From assembly GCA_902783775.1 (NCBI GenBank), contig CACZSI010000020.1, forward strand, positions 1 through 64,000: a stretch of 64,000 nucleotides of DNA. Direction: 5' to 3'. Under the pieces are notes generated by a model. The model saw nothing but the letters and a program-made list of their open reading frames with translations, ran no database searches and had not been told where the DNA came from. The stretch comes from an uncultured Lachnospiraceae bacterium (GTDB taxonomy: Bacteria; Bacillota; Clostridia; Lachnospirales; Lachnospiraceae). Each line of letters opens with the position of its first letter. The stretch's first letter is position 1. The position numbers and the translations under genes are program-made. Below are positions 25,332 through 33,010 of the stretch, one piece after another.

Positions 25332-26765
25332 TTAATAATAAACTGCTATTGGCATACCATTTGGTACTATATCATAAATCTTTACAGCTGCAGCAGCCGG
25401 TAAGTTAACACAACCGTGAGATCCGTTTTTCTTCCAAATATCTCCGCCGAATTTTCCTCGCCATGGAGCATCATGTAATCCCACTCCATTGTTATTAAGT
25501 CTTATCCAATATTTCGCTAATGTTTCGTACTCGTACTTTCCGTTTCTTCTCTCGCCTCTCATCATCTTATTTCTTCTCTTATCGAAGGCTACAAAAGCTC
25601 CGGCAGGTGTCTTGTGTTTTGGGTCATTCTTTCCTGAAACAACAGCTGTATCAAAGACTTTCTTTCCTTTTTTGAAAATCCATAAATGCTGCTTTGTAAG
25701 GTTTATTTCTACATAACTCTTACCAAAACCGTAATTATTCTTTTTATTGTCTGGGGCTACTTCCTCTTTAGAATAAATAGGCTTACGTGTAATCTCAACA
25801 CCCTTTTCTAAGTCTTTCTCTAACTGCTTTGCCTCTTTTTCTTCGTCAATAACCCATCCATAATATCCGGTTCCCGGAATAGTAATTACGCTGCCTGATT
25901 TAGTTTTAAATCTGTGTGGCTTATACATATTATTGACTTCCTTCTCAGTGGCAGCCACATATTCTTTAATATTCTTTCTCCAAACTTCTTTATCAAAAAC
26001 ATAATATCCCTTTTTATCTCTAGAAATCCATTTGATAAATGTGTTTAGATCAAGCACTTTCTTTTTACTAGGCAATTTATAGACAATTGATGTAGACTCT
26101 AATTTCTTTAATGCCTCAAGTTCATCTAGTAATTTTTCATCATCAGCTAACACCTCTGGCTTGTCATAAACTCCCTCGATATTTCCAAGGTTTATTATTT
26201 TTCTACCTTTTTCTAATTCACCGATTGTAGCAGAAACAACATTTTTAGCTTTTAGAGAATTACCTTCTTTTTCCGCCTCAATAACAAACTGCTTATCTTT
26301 AACTACAATAGATGCATTCTTAGGATATTTCATTTTATCCTTATCTAATTCAGGAAACTTATTTACAAGTTTCTTAAATTTCTCTTCGTTAAGGTAAACC
26401 TTAAACTCTGTTGTTAAGTTAGTATTTTCAAAGTATTCCTTAGGCCATAAGAAAGGCTTTTGTTTATCCATTGCCTTCTGGATACTATCGTAAAATTTAT
26501 ATTCACAATCCACTTTAGCTAAGTTAACTACTTCTCTTCTACCGTCTTTAAACTGAAGTGCCACCGATTTAGCTGAAAGCTGAGCTTTAATTTTTGCCTC
26601 CGCTTCCTGGGCGGACATATTACTTACGTTAATTCCGTTTATTGTAGTATGTCTAAAGAATCTGGATTGATGCATAATTGATGCATACACATATACAATT
26701 CCCACTATACATACCACACATAATATAGCTGATATTACATATCTTTTTACTCGGTTTGACTTCAT
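25332..26765 (-). CDS. L,D-transpeptidase with peptidoglycan-binding (VanW/PG_binding_4-like) region
   Basis: The 477-residue protein has one N-terminal membrane segment (ISAILCVVCIVGIVYVYA) and an extracytoplasmic body. Residues ~40-320 form PG_binding_4-like repeats (INGINVSNMSAQEAEAKIKA). The last ~125 residues are the YkuD catalytic domain, with GLHDAPWRGKFGG and the active-site NGSHGCVNLP (cysteine near residue 452). YkuD enzymes make 3-3 cross-links or attach groups to peptidoglycan and resist most beta-lactams. The gene lies 18 bases after the Big2 protein gene, forming a two-gene unit ended by a strong terminator. Confidence 0.92.
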   Translation of the reverse strand: MKSNRVKRYVISAILCVVCIVGIVYVYASIMHQSRFFRHTTINGINVSNMSAQEAEAKIKAQLSAKSVALQFKDGRREVVNLAKVDCEYKFYDSIQKAMDKQKPFLWPKEYFENTNLTTEFKVYLNEEKFKKLVNKFPELDKDKMKYPKNASIVVKDKQFVIEAEKEGNSLKAKNVVSATIGELEKGRKIINLGNIEGVYDKPEVLADDEKLLDELEALKKLESTSIVYKLPSKKKVLDLNTFIKWISRDKKGYYVFDKEVWRKNIKEYVAATEKEVNNMYKPHRFKTKSGSVITIPGTGYYGWVIDEEKEAKQLEKDLEKGVEITRKPIYSKEEVAPDNKKNNYGFGKSYVEINLTKQHLWIFKKGKKVFDTAVVSGKNDPKHKTPAGAFVAFDKRRNKMMRGERRNGKYEYETLAKYWIRLNNNGVGLHDAPWRGKFGGDIWKKNGSHGCVNLPAAAAVKIYDIVPNGMPIAVYY

Positions 26766-26783
26766 TTTAACTCCTTAACCAAC

Positions 26784-27722
26784 CTATCTTCTAGCAGCTA
26801 GTCCCATGTTTCCTGATAATTTATATCCACCTGATGCTAGATTAATCTTTTTCTTTAAACTCTTTTTCTTTGAAACGCAAACATCAAGAATTCTACTCTT
26901 ATTTGGTCCTACATTAAATGCTCTTTTTCCTAAATTCTTTGTAGCATATGTTCCAAAAGCGTCAATTATTCTAAATGTTGCATAATTTAATCTCTCAATT
27001 TTATATGAAGATGTGTTCTTAATTAAAAGTCTAACTCTTAGCTGATTCTTCTTAAAATAAATTTTCTTAATTGTTGTTTTATAGAAGGATGCAGAAACAG
27101 TCTTATTATATTTCTTCTCATTCTTCTTAACTTTTACCACACACTTAAGTTTATGTCCATCGCATACACAAGAAATAACAGCCTTACCTTTCTTACGAGC
27201 AGTAATCTTTCCATTCTTAACTTTAACTACTTTCTTGTTTGATGACTTCCATTTTTTAACTGCACCAGTTTGATTATAAACACTTAATTTATTTACATTT
27301 CCTACTGCTACAGTAAGCTTTGTATGTGACATCTCAGGTTTAATAGTTCTATGCTTGACTGGATCTCTAACTATAATAGTTGCATCGCACTTAGCTACAC
27401 TGCTTAGATCATCGCCTACTTTTCTGTATTTAACAGTAGCCTCTATAGTAGCAATTCCTGACTGAACAGCTGTTATTGTACCATCAGTGCTGACTGTTGC
27501 AACTTTTTCATTAATCATATTGTATTCTACACTTTCAATCTGATAATTTTCAGAAAATGCTGCTATCAAATATGTCTTTTCTGTTTTTCCTGTTTCGATA
27601 TAGTAAATATCCTTACCAAATTTAAATGAACTGCTAGCAGCCTTTACATCCTTTACAGTTACTACACTCACTAATAATGCCATTACTAATACTAATGACA
27701 TAACCCTTTTCAATGTTTTCAT
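26784..27722 (-). CDS. Secreted Big2-domain protein
   Basis: The 312-residue protein has a signal peptide (MKTLKRVMSLVLVMALLVSV, cleavage probably near VKA-A). It carries two bacterial Ig-like type 2 repeats (ESVEYNMINEKVATVSTDG, AVKKWKSSNKKVVKVKNGK). The lysine-rich C-terminal part (~205-312) is not recognised; it may be an FxLD/DUF5780-like beta domain (YKIERLNYATFRIIDAFGT). No enzyme motif is seen. It precedes the L,D-transpeptidase gene in the same unit, so a wall-associated role is plausible. Confidence 0.75.
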   Translation of the reverse strand: MKTLKRVMSLVLVMALLVSVVTVKDVKAASSSFKFGKDIYYIETGKTEKTYLIAAFSENYQIESVEYNMINEKVATVSTDGTITAVQSGIATIEATVKYRKVGDDLSSVAKCDATIIVRDPVKHRTIKPEMSHTKLTVAVGNVNKLSVYNQTGAVKKWKSSNKKVVKVKNGKITARKKGKAVISCVCDGHKLKCVVKVKKNEKKYNKTVSASFYKTTIKKIYFKKNQLRVRLLIKNTSSYKIERLNYATFRIIDAFGTYATKNLGKRAFNVGPNKSRILDVCVSKKKSLKKKINLASGGYKLSGNMGLAARR

Positions 27723-27803
27723 CTGAATCCTCCTTTATATTACATCGTTTTAATTTTACACACTCATCATTTCTATGTCAATGAACAATGTAGGATTTTC
27801 ACA

Positions 27804-27836
27804 TAAAAAAAGAGGTCTGTATCTTACAGACCTCTC
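27804..27836 (-). terminator. Terminator of the GH18 chitinase gene
   Basis: AGAGGTCTGTA / TACAGACCTCT, an 11-bp stem with a 3-base loop, is followed by a T-run on the minus strand. Confidence 0.9.
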
Positions 27837-27845
27837 TTATTAATC

Positions 27846-29567
27846 TTAATCAACTGGCACAAATTTCCACTGCTGATTAGCACCTGCTACGTAATCCCAC
27901 TGATGTACATTAGCACCTGCTGCTGTTGAAACATCTGAAACGTCTAATGCTTTATTGCTGTGTTTGTTAATAAAGAATACATATCCACCGTCAATAAATG
28001 TGATAAACCATCTCTGGTTAGCTGTATTATTGTTATCCCAAACTAAAACATTTCCGCCGTTTACAGTTGACCAATCTCCTACATCTAATGCCATATTGCT
28101 GATGACATTAGTGATAACGTATGTTGAATCATCTTTGTTAAATGAAACCTCAAACTTCTGAGCGTTAGTTCCATTGTCAGACCACTGCTGGATATTAGCA
28201 CCATGTGATGCGCTTCCGCCGCTTACATCTAGAGCTAAACCACTGTGTCTATTGATAAGTTTATATCTCTGTTTCTGAACTTTAATTGATGAAACCTTAT
28301 CATTCCAATCATTTCCAATCCAGTTTGTATCTCCAGTCACTACTTTTGTAGCTCCCTTAAAGTTATCATCTGCGTATAATGTAACCTTATATCCGAATGG
28401 AACCTTGATAGATGATAAATCATCATTCTTAAAGCCCTTAGCCTGAAGTGAAGCAAGATTGAAATCACCTAAGCCTAATGAAGCTGATCTTCCGCCATAG
28501 TTGATATCCTGATATACAATTACATCACCGCTAGATGTGTTAACCTGTCCGTTGTTGTTATTATTATTGTTGTTATTATTATTGTTGTTATTGTTATTAT
28601 TGTTGTTGTTATTATTATTTGAGTTCTTCATTACTTCTTTAATTACTTTTAATAATGAATATGAGTCAAACGAATCCTGAGCCACTTCCCAAATCATAGT
28701 TCCACCGTATGATTTGCTGTACTCAGCTTTCTTCTTAATTGTATCCATACCATTGTAGTAAACTCCATTAGCGTAATCGCTGTGAGCATTAGCTGGATTA
28801 GCCTGAACCATTTCTGCGTATGTCTTAGCAGCTCCGCCAGGACCATAGCCGTAGAAAGGAACGCCGATAACTAACTTATCATTGCTTACGCCCTTACTCT
28901 GATAATATCCTACCATGTCATAAATCTGTGACCAAGGAGCTACCTCTCCAGTACCACTCTGGTTATAGTCATATGACATAAGATTTAGGAAATCAAAGTA
29001 TTTATATGTTCCGCTTCCAATGCTTCCTGTGAACCACTTAGAAACAGCCATTGTCAATAATTTTCCCTGACTCTTTAATCTTCCTGATAACTCTGATACT
29101 AATGCATCGTAGTTATTCCAAATATTAGCATCCTCTAGCTCAATATCAATGTCAACACCATCTAGGTTATACTGGTTTACATAATTCATAACCTGGTTAA
29201 CAAAGTTAGTTCTCTTCTGAGCTGTTCCAAATGGATTGTCGCTGGCATTAAATCCGCCCCAACCACCAATAGCAATCATTGCCTTTGTGCCATTAGCATG
29301 ACATTTATTTACGATAGTTGTCACATCTCCACCTGAAAAACCTGATGTTAAAGTTCCATTACTGTATGTCATAAATGCTAGCATACAATGTGTCATAGCT
29401 GAAAAGTCTACTGAGTTGATAGCATAAGTTCTGTATGATGGAAAATATCCTACCACTCTGTTGTTTGTGGCCGCCTTAACTTCTTTAGTAGCCACCATGC
29501 CGGCTGGGATACATGTAGCCATCATTGCCACAGCCAACACTACTGATAAAATTTTCTTTTTTATCAT
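27846..29567 (-). CDS. Secreted GH18 chitinase with crystallin-like and ricin-type (CBM13) domains
   Basis: The 573-residue protein has a signal peptide (to about residue 32). The GH18 barrel (~35-310) carries the catalytic LDGVDIDIE near residue 138, whose last Glu is the proton donor, plus SYDYNQSGTGEV and a closing GGTMIWEVAQD. A run of 23 Asn (about 316-339) links it to a beta/gamma-crystallin-like domain (~345-430, YQDINYGGRSASLGLGDFN) and a ricin-type beta-trefoil lectin (~435-573, QxW repeats such as IQQWSDNG). This layout fits hydrolysis of chitin or related N-acetylglucosamine polymers outside the cell. Its upstream region has paired 13-base direct repeats. A role on other GlcNAc polymers cannot be excluded. 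Confidence 0.9.
   Translation of the reverse strand: MIKKKILSVVLAVAMMATCIPAGMVATKEVKAATNNRVVGYFPSYRTYAINSVDFSAMTHCMLAFMTYSNGTLTSGFSGGDVTTIVNKCHANGTKAMIAIGGWGGFNASDNPFGTAQKRTNFVNQVMNYVNQYNLDGVDIDIELEDANIWNNYDALVSELSGRLKSQGKLLTMAVSKWFTGSIGSGTYKYFDFLNLMSYDYNQSGTGEVAPWSQIYDMVGYYQSKGVSNDKLVIGVPFYGYGPGGAAKTYAEMVQANPANAHSDYANGVYYNGMDTIKKKAEYSKSYGGTMIWEVAQDSFDSYSLLKVIKEVMKNSNNNNNNNNNNNNNNNNNNNNNNNGQVNTSSGDVIVYQDINYGGRSASLGLGDFNLASLQAKGFKNDDLSSIKVPFGYKVTLYADDNFKGATKVVTGDTNWIGNDWNDKVSSIKVQKQRYKLINRHSGLALDVSGGSASHGANIQQWSDNGTNAQKFEVSFNKDDSTYVITNVISNMALDVGDWSTVNGGNVLVWDNNNTANQRWFITFIDGGYVFFINKHSNKALDVSDVSTAAGANVHQWDYVAGANQQWKFVPVD
28551..28619 (-). repeat. AAT/AAC triplet repeat coding for poly-Asn linker
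   Basis: About 23 consecutive asparagine codons separate the catalytic and lectin parts of the chitinase. Such runs may change length by slippage without breaking the frame. Confidence 0.85.
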
Positions 29568-29622
29568 TTCGTCCTCCTTCTTATGTAACTAAGTTACTTT
29601 TTTCTGCAGTTTAATGCATAAT

Positions 29623-29688
29623 TATTCAATTATTCCGTAACCGCTTTTTAACTAGTTTATCTAATATACAATACCTATTCAATTATTC
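29623..29688. repeat. 13-base direct repeats upstream of the chitinase gene
   Basis: TATTCAATTATTC occurs at 29623-29635 and again at 29676-29688, exactly 53 bases apart (about five helical turns). Closer to the gene lies a palindrome, GTAACTAAGTTAC (29585-29597). The region 29568-29830 otherwise holds no gene. The repeats are candidate regulator sites. Confidence 0.5.
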
Positions 29689-29830
29689 ATAGTTCAGACA
29701 GGTACCTATATTTTATTTATATTTTTTTATAAAAAACGGCACTTCAATTAAAAATAAGGACGTGCGGGTACTGATTTTTTAAAAAATTTTATTCAGTCAT
29801 TCTAATATTTATGCAAAAATGTGATGCTTA

Positions 29831-30292
29831 TTATTCGTAGTCATAGTCATCATCATCGTCGTCATCTTCATCATCGTCATCATAATCCTCATCATCTTCA
29901 TCGTCGTCATCGTCGTAATCATCATAGTCATAATCATCATCGTCTTCGTCGTCATAATACTCATAGTCTTCTGTGTCATCATATTTTTTAGAACTACTAT
30001 AGTTTCTCTTACTTCCATTTCCACTGTTAGTTCTTCTTCTGCTACCATAAGTAAAATTCTTGTTAGAATTAGTTTTTTTCTTTTTACTATCTTTCTTCTT
30101 ATCCTTTTTATCCTTCTTATCTTTCTTATCTTTTTTGTCTTTCTTGTCTTTCTTGTCCTTCTTAGTTGTCACCTGCTGTGTTGTGCTTGTCTCACCTTTT
30201 TTGTTAGTTACTCCATTACACCCAGCTATTATAGTAAGTGCTAAGATAATTGATAATAAAATAGTTCCCATTTTTAAATATTTCTGATTCAT
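29831..30292 (-). CDS. Charge-segregated lipoprotein (polybasic repeat then polyacidic tail)
   Basis: The 153-residue protein has a lipoprotein signal with lipobox IIAGC (Cys near residue 25), placing it on the outer face of the membrane. After a short TTQQVTT linker comes a KKD repeat of about seven units and more lysines (~45-78). A Ser/Asn/Arg spacer follows (SRRRTNSGNGSKRNYSSSKK). The last ~50 residues are almost entirely Asp, Glu and Tyr. There is no known domain. The start has GGAGG upstream (complement at 30299-30303), supporting translation. The linker resembles those of the neighbouring exoenzymes. Function is unknown; electrostatic retention of lysine-rich secreted proteins or metal binding are guesses. 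Confidence 0.75.
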   Translation of the reverse strand: MNQKYLKMGTILLSIILALTIIAGCNGVTNKKGETSTTQQVTTKKDKKDKKDKKDKKDKKDKKDKKKDSKKKKTNSNKNFTYGSRRRTNSGNGSKRNYSSSKKYDDTEDYEYYDDEDDDDYDYDDYDDDDDEDDEDYDDDDEDDDDDDDYDYE

Positions 30293-30305
30293 AATTTTTC
30301 CTCCT

Positions 30306-30350
30306 CAAAAAAAATCATTTTCGTTTATATTATTTAAACGAAAATGATTT
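30306..30350 (-). terminator. Terminator of the dehydrogenase-AsnB unit
   Basis: A 16-bp A/T-rich stem (AAATCATTTTCGTTTA and its complement) is followed by eight T residues on the minus strand. Confidence 0.85.
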
Positions 30351-30368
30351 CTTATTTATTGCATTAAA

Positions 30369-31907
30369 TTATCTTTTTATGAAATATTCTTCATACCATA
30401 CTAGGAAGGTATAAATGGTCCAAACTTTTCTCCAATTATCTGAGTTGCCTGCGATGTAATCATTAAAGATAGCTTTTATCTCATCTACATTGAAGAATTT
30501 AGCCGCTATATCACTATCAAACTTAGCTCTAACATCGGCATTGTATCTTTCATCTGCCATCCATATTCTAATAGGAACAATAAATCCTAATTTCTTTCTA
30601 AAAGCAATTTCTTCTGGCAATACCTTAGCCGCCGCTGTTCTAAAGGCCACCTTATTCTGAGTTTCATTGACCTTATATTTAGAAGGCATTCTTGATGCAA
30701 TGTCAAACACTCTTCTGTCTGTTAAAGGCATTCTAATTTCAAGACCGGCTGCAGTGCTCATCTTATCTACATTTAAGTAAATATCTCCCTCTAGCCAAAT
30801 CTGAATATCTACATCAGACATCTTAGTCAATGGATCTAGTCCCTCTGTCTCCTCATAAATATCTTTAACTAAATCAATTGGCAATAAATCTTCATTATAG
30901 TATTTAAGGATTTTCTTTTTCTCGTCTTCCTTCATAATATTTGTATTGCCCACGTAGAAAGTCTTTAGGTTATCACCATATCTCTCAGCGTTTCTATACA
31001 TATTATATCCGCCAAAAAATTCATCTGCTCCCTCTCCGGAATAACAAATCTTAGTTTCTTTAGCTGTCTCCTTACAAGCAATGGCAAAAGCAATGGCGCT
31101 GGCATCACCTAAAGGCTGTTCCATATTATACATTACATAAGGTACTACCTCGAAGTATTCCTCCGGTGTAATCAGACAACGATTACTTTTTCTATTTAGT
31201 AACTCAGCTGTCTGCTTAGCTAAACCTGACTCATCAAATCTCTCATCCTCATATCCACATGAACCAGTCTGCTCTACGTCGGATAATGCTAATACATATG
31301 ATGAATCCACACCGCCTGATAAGAATGACCATGCATCCTCATCCTTAGTTTTAACCTCCGGAAAAATTTTCATTACTGTCTCATGAATTTCATCAGCCCA
31401 ATCCTCTAATGACTTTGACTCATCCGGTTTAAATGTCGGTGTCCAATATCTAGTAATCTGTGCTTTTCCATTTTTCCATTTTAGAAAATGTCCAGGCATC
31501 AATTTCTTTACTCCCTTAAAGAAAGTATCCTCACCTGCCACATATGTCAAACTCATGTAGAGCTGTAGCATATCTATATTTAGTTCTTTTTTAAATCCAT
31601 CATCTTCCATTATTTTTCTGATGGTAGTTCCATAGAGGAGTCTATTATCATCAGTGATATAATAATAAAATGGCTTTGTTCCAAACTGATCTCTTAAACA
31701 AAACAACTCATCTTTTTCATCATTATATAATGCAAAAGCAAACATTCCATGCATATGATCAGCCATTTTGTCATTCCACTTTTCATAGGCCTTTACTAAA
31801 ATTTCATTCTCGCGCTGCTCTCTAGAAAGGTTAGAATCAATGCTTAATTCAGTGCAAAGCGCCTCCCAATTTCTTATATGTCCTCTATACTCTTTTACAG
31901 TTATCAT
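30369..31907 (-). CDS. AsnB-like asparagine synthetase family protein lacking the N-terminal Cys
   Basis: The 512-residue protein has the ATP-pyrophosphatase synthetase domain with SGGVDSSYVLA near residue 193 and SGEGADEFFGGYN, typical of AsnB. The N-terminal glutaminase part is shortened. It begins MITVKEYRGHIRNWEALC, aligning with the middle of that domain, so the Cys-2 nucleophile that releases ammonia from glutamine is absent. HGMFAFALYNDEKDELFCLR and FGTKPFYYY remain. Only 18 bases separate it from the upstream dehydrogenase gene, leaving no room for a lost 5' part. It may use free ammonia or amidate another substrate. The clean operon and intact frame suggest a real subfamily rather than a broken gene. 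Confidence 0.83.
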   Translation of the reverse strand: MITVKEYRGHIRNWEALCTELSIDSNLSREQRENEILVKAYEKWNDKMADHMHGMFAFALYNDEKDELFCLRDQFGTKPFYYYITDDNRLLYGTTIRKIMEDDGFKKELNIDMLQLYMSLTYVAGEDTFFKGVKKLMPGHFLKWKNGKAQITRYWTPTFKPDESKSLEDWADEIHETVMKIFPEVKTKDEDAWSFLSGGVDSSYVLALSDVEQTGSCGYEDERFDESGLAKQTAELLNRKSNRCLITPEEYFEVVPYVMYNMEQPLGDASAIAFAIACKETAKETKICYSGEGADEFFGGYNMYRNAERYGDNLKTFYVGNTNIMKEDEKKKILKYYNEDLLPIDLVKDIYEETEGLDPLTKMSDVDIQIWLEGDIYLNVDKMSTAAGLEIRMPLTDRRVFDIASRMPSKYKVNETQNKVAFRTAAAKVLPEEIAFRKKLGFIVPIRIWMADERYNADVRAKFDSDIAAKFFNVDEIKAIFNDYIAGNSDNWRKVWTIYTFLVWYEEYFIKR

Positions 31908-31925
31908 TTATTGCTCCTTTTAGTT

Positions 31926-32861
31926 TTAATATTTATAGAATCCTTCTCCTGCATTAATACCTGTCTTTCCGGCATCAATATATTCCTTTAATTTAGCTGC
32001 AATCTTAGCTGAATCTGAATCAGGATTAGAAATTTCAGGATTCATAATTACAATATTATATGCAGTAGTTAATCCTACAATATCTAATATTCTAAATGGA
32101 CCGGCTGGTGCACCTGTAGCTAACATCCATGTCTTATCAATGGTCTCCACATCGGCAACATCATTGGCTAAAAGTGACTCTGCTGCAGATAAAAATGGAA
32201 CAAGCATACTATTTAAAATATATCCTGGCTGCTCCTTATTAAGCTTAAGTGGCACCATTCTAATCTCCTTAGCAAACTCCACAACCTGTTCATAGTATTT
32301 CTTATCTGTTCCAGGATGTCCCATAATTTCTGCTGTATTATTTCTCCAGATTTCATTGGCGAAATGGAGCGCTAAATACTTCTCAGGTCTGCCTGTGTGC
32401 TCAGCAAAAGTGCTAGGCAACATAGTTGATGAGTTAGTTACTATAACAGTCTTCTCAGGAAGATACTTAGCTAACTCCTCATAAAATGCTATCTTATCCT
32501 GAGGATTTTCTGCAATAGATTCAATTACTAAATCTGCATCCTTAGCAGCTTCTTCATATGAAGTAGTAAACTTAATACTATCATATGCCTTTTCAACCTG
32601 GGCTTTCATTGCATCAATATCACAATCCTTAACATGTCTGTCATCGCAAAAACCTCTACAATATGCTCTAGGATTTTTTTTCATAGAATCCATAGTAAGC
32701 AGATAAATATTTTTTAATCTCTCAAATTTAGGCTTAGCTCTCTCAATAGAAGCCTCGCTTCTAACCCAAACAGTTACATCAAATCCACAATATGCAGCCT
32801 GAAATGCAATCTGGCTTCCCAAAACACCTCCGCCGGCTACTACAACGTTTTTAAAACTCAT
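31926..32861 (-). CDS. 3-hydroxyacyl-CoA dehydrogenase family protein
   Basis: The 311-residue protein has an N-terminal Rossmann fold (VVVAGGGVLGSQIAFQAA), the NSST loop (IVTNSSTMLPS), the catalytic-type His in LALHFANEIW, and the helical C-terminal domain (PGYILNSMLVPFLSAAESLL). The family oxidises 3-hydroxyacyl-CoA with NAD. The insertion around residues 55-85 with several Cys (RAYCRGFCDD) is unusual compared with butyrate-pathway Hbd, so the substrate is uncertain. It is co-transcribed with the AsnB-like gene. Confidence 0.82.
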   Translation of the reverse strand: MSFKNVVVAGGGVLGSQIAFQAAYCGFDVTVWVRSEASIERAKPKFERLKNIYLLTMDSMKKNPRAYCRGFCDDRHVKDCDIDAMKAQVEKAYDSIKFTTSYEEAAKDADLVIESIAENPQDKIAFYEELAKYLPEKTVIVTNSSTMLPSTFAEHTGRPEKYLALHFANEIWRNNTAEIMGHPGTDKKYYEQVVEFAKEIRMVPLKLNKEQPGYILNSMLVPFLSAAESLLANDVADVETIDKTWMLATGAPAGPFRILDIVGLTTAYNIVIMNPEISNPDSDSAKIAAKLKEYIDAGKTGINAGEGFYKY

Positions 32862-32963
32862 ACTATTAACCTCCGTTCATTATGCATTTATGCATGGTCT
32901 TAATACTAACTATCTTAACATATTTTAGCTACTTTGTCCTTTAGCATTTTATAAAATATTTTC

Positions 32964-32999
32964 ATAAAAAACAGAGAAGATATCCACCGATATCTTCCC
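32964..32999 (-). terminator. Terminator of the GH5-GH18 gene
   Basis: GAAGATATC / GATATCTTC with a 4-base loop is followed by CTCTG and six T residues on the minus strand, just after the stop at 33011. Confidence 0.75.
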
Positions 33000-33010
33000 T
33001 GCAATAAAAT

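Noticed and set aside
29568..29830. Possible cyclic-di-GMP riboswitch before the chitinase gene
   Set aside because: The conserved GGACGCAAAGCCUCCGG-type core is absent; only AT-rich DNA with repeats is present.
29809..30048. Met/Thr-rich frame overlapping the charge-segregated lipoprotein
   Set aside because: It is the shadow of the GAT/GAC-rich acidic tail in another frame, without a ribosome binding site.
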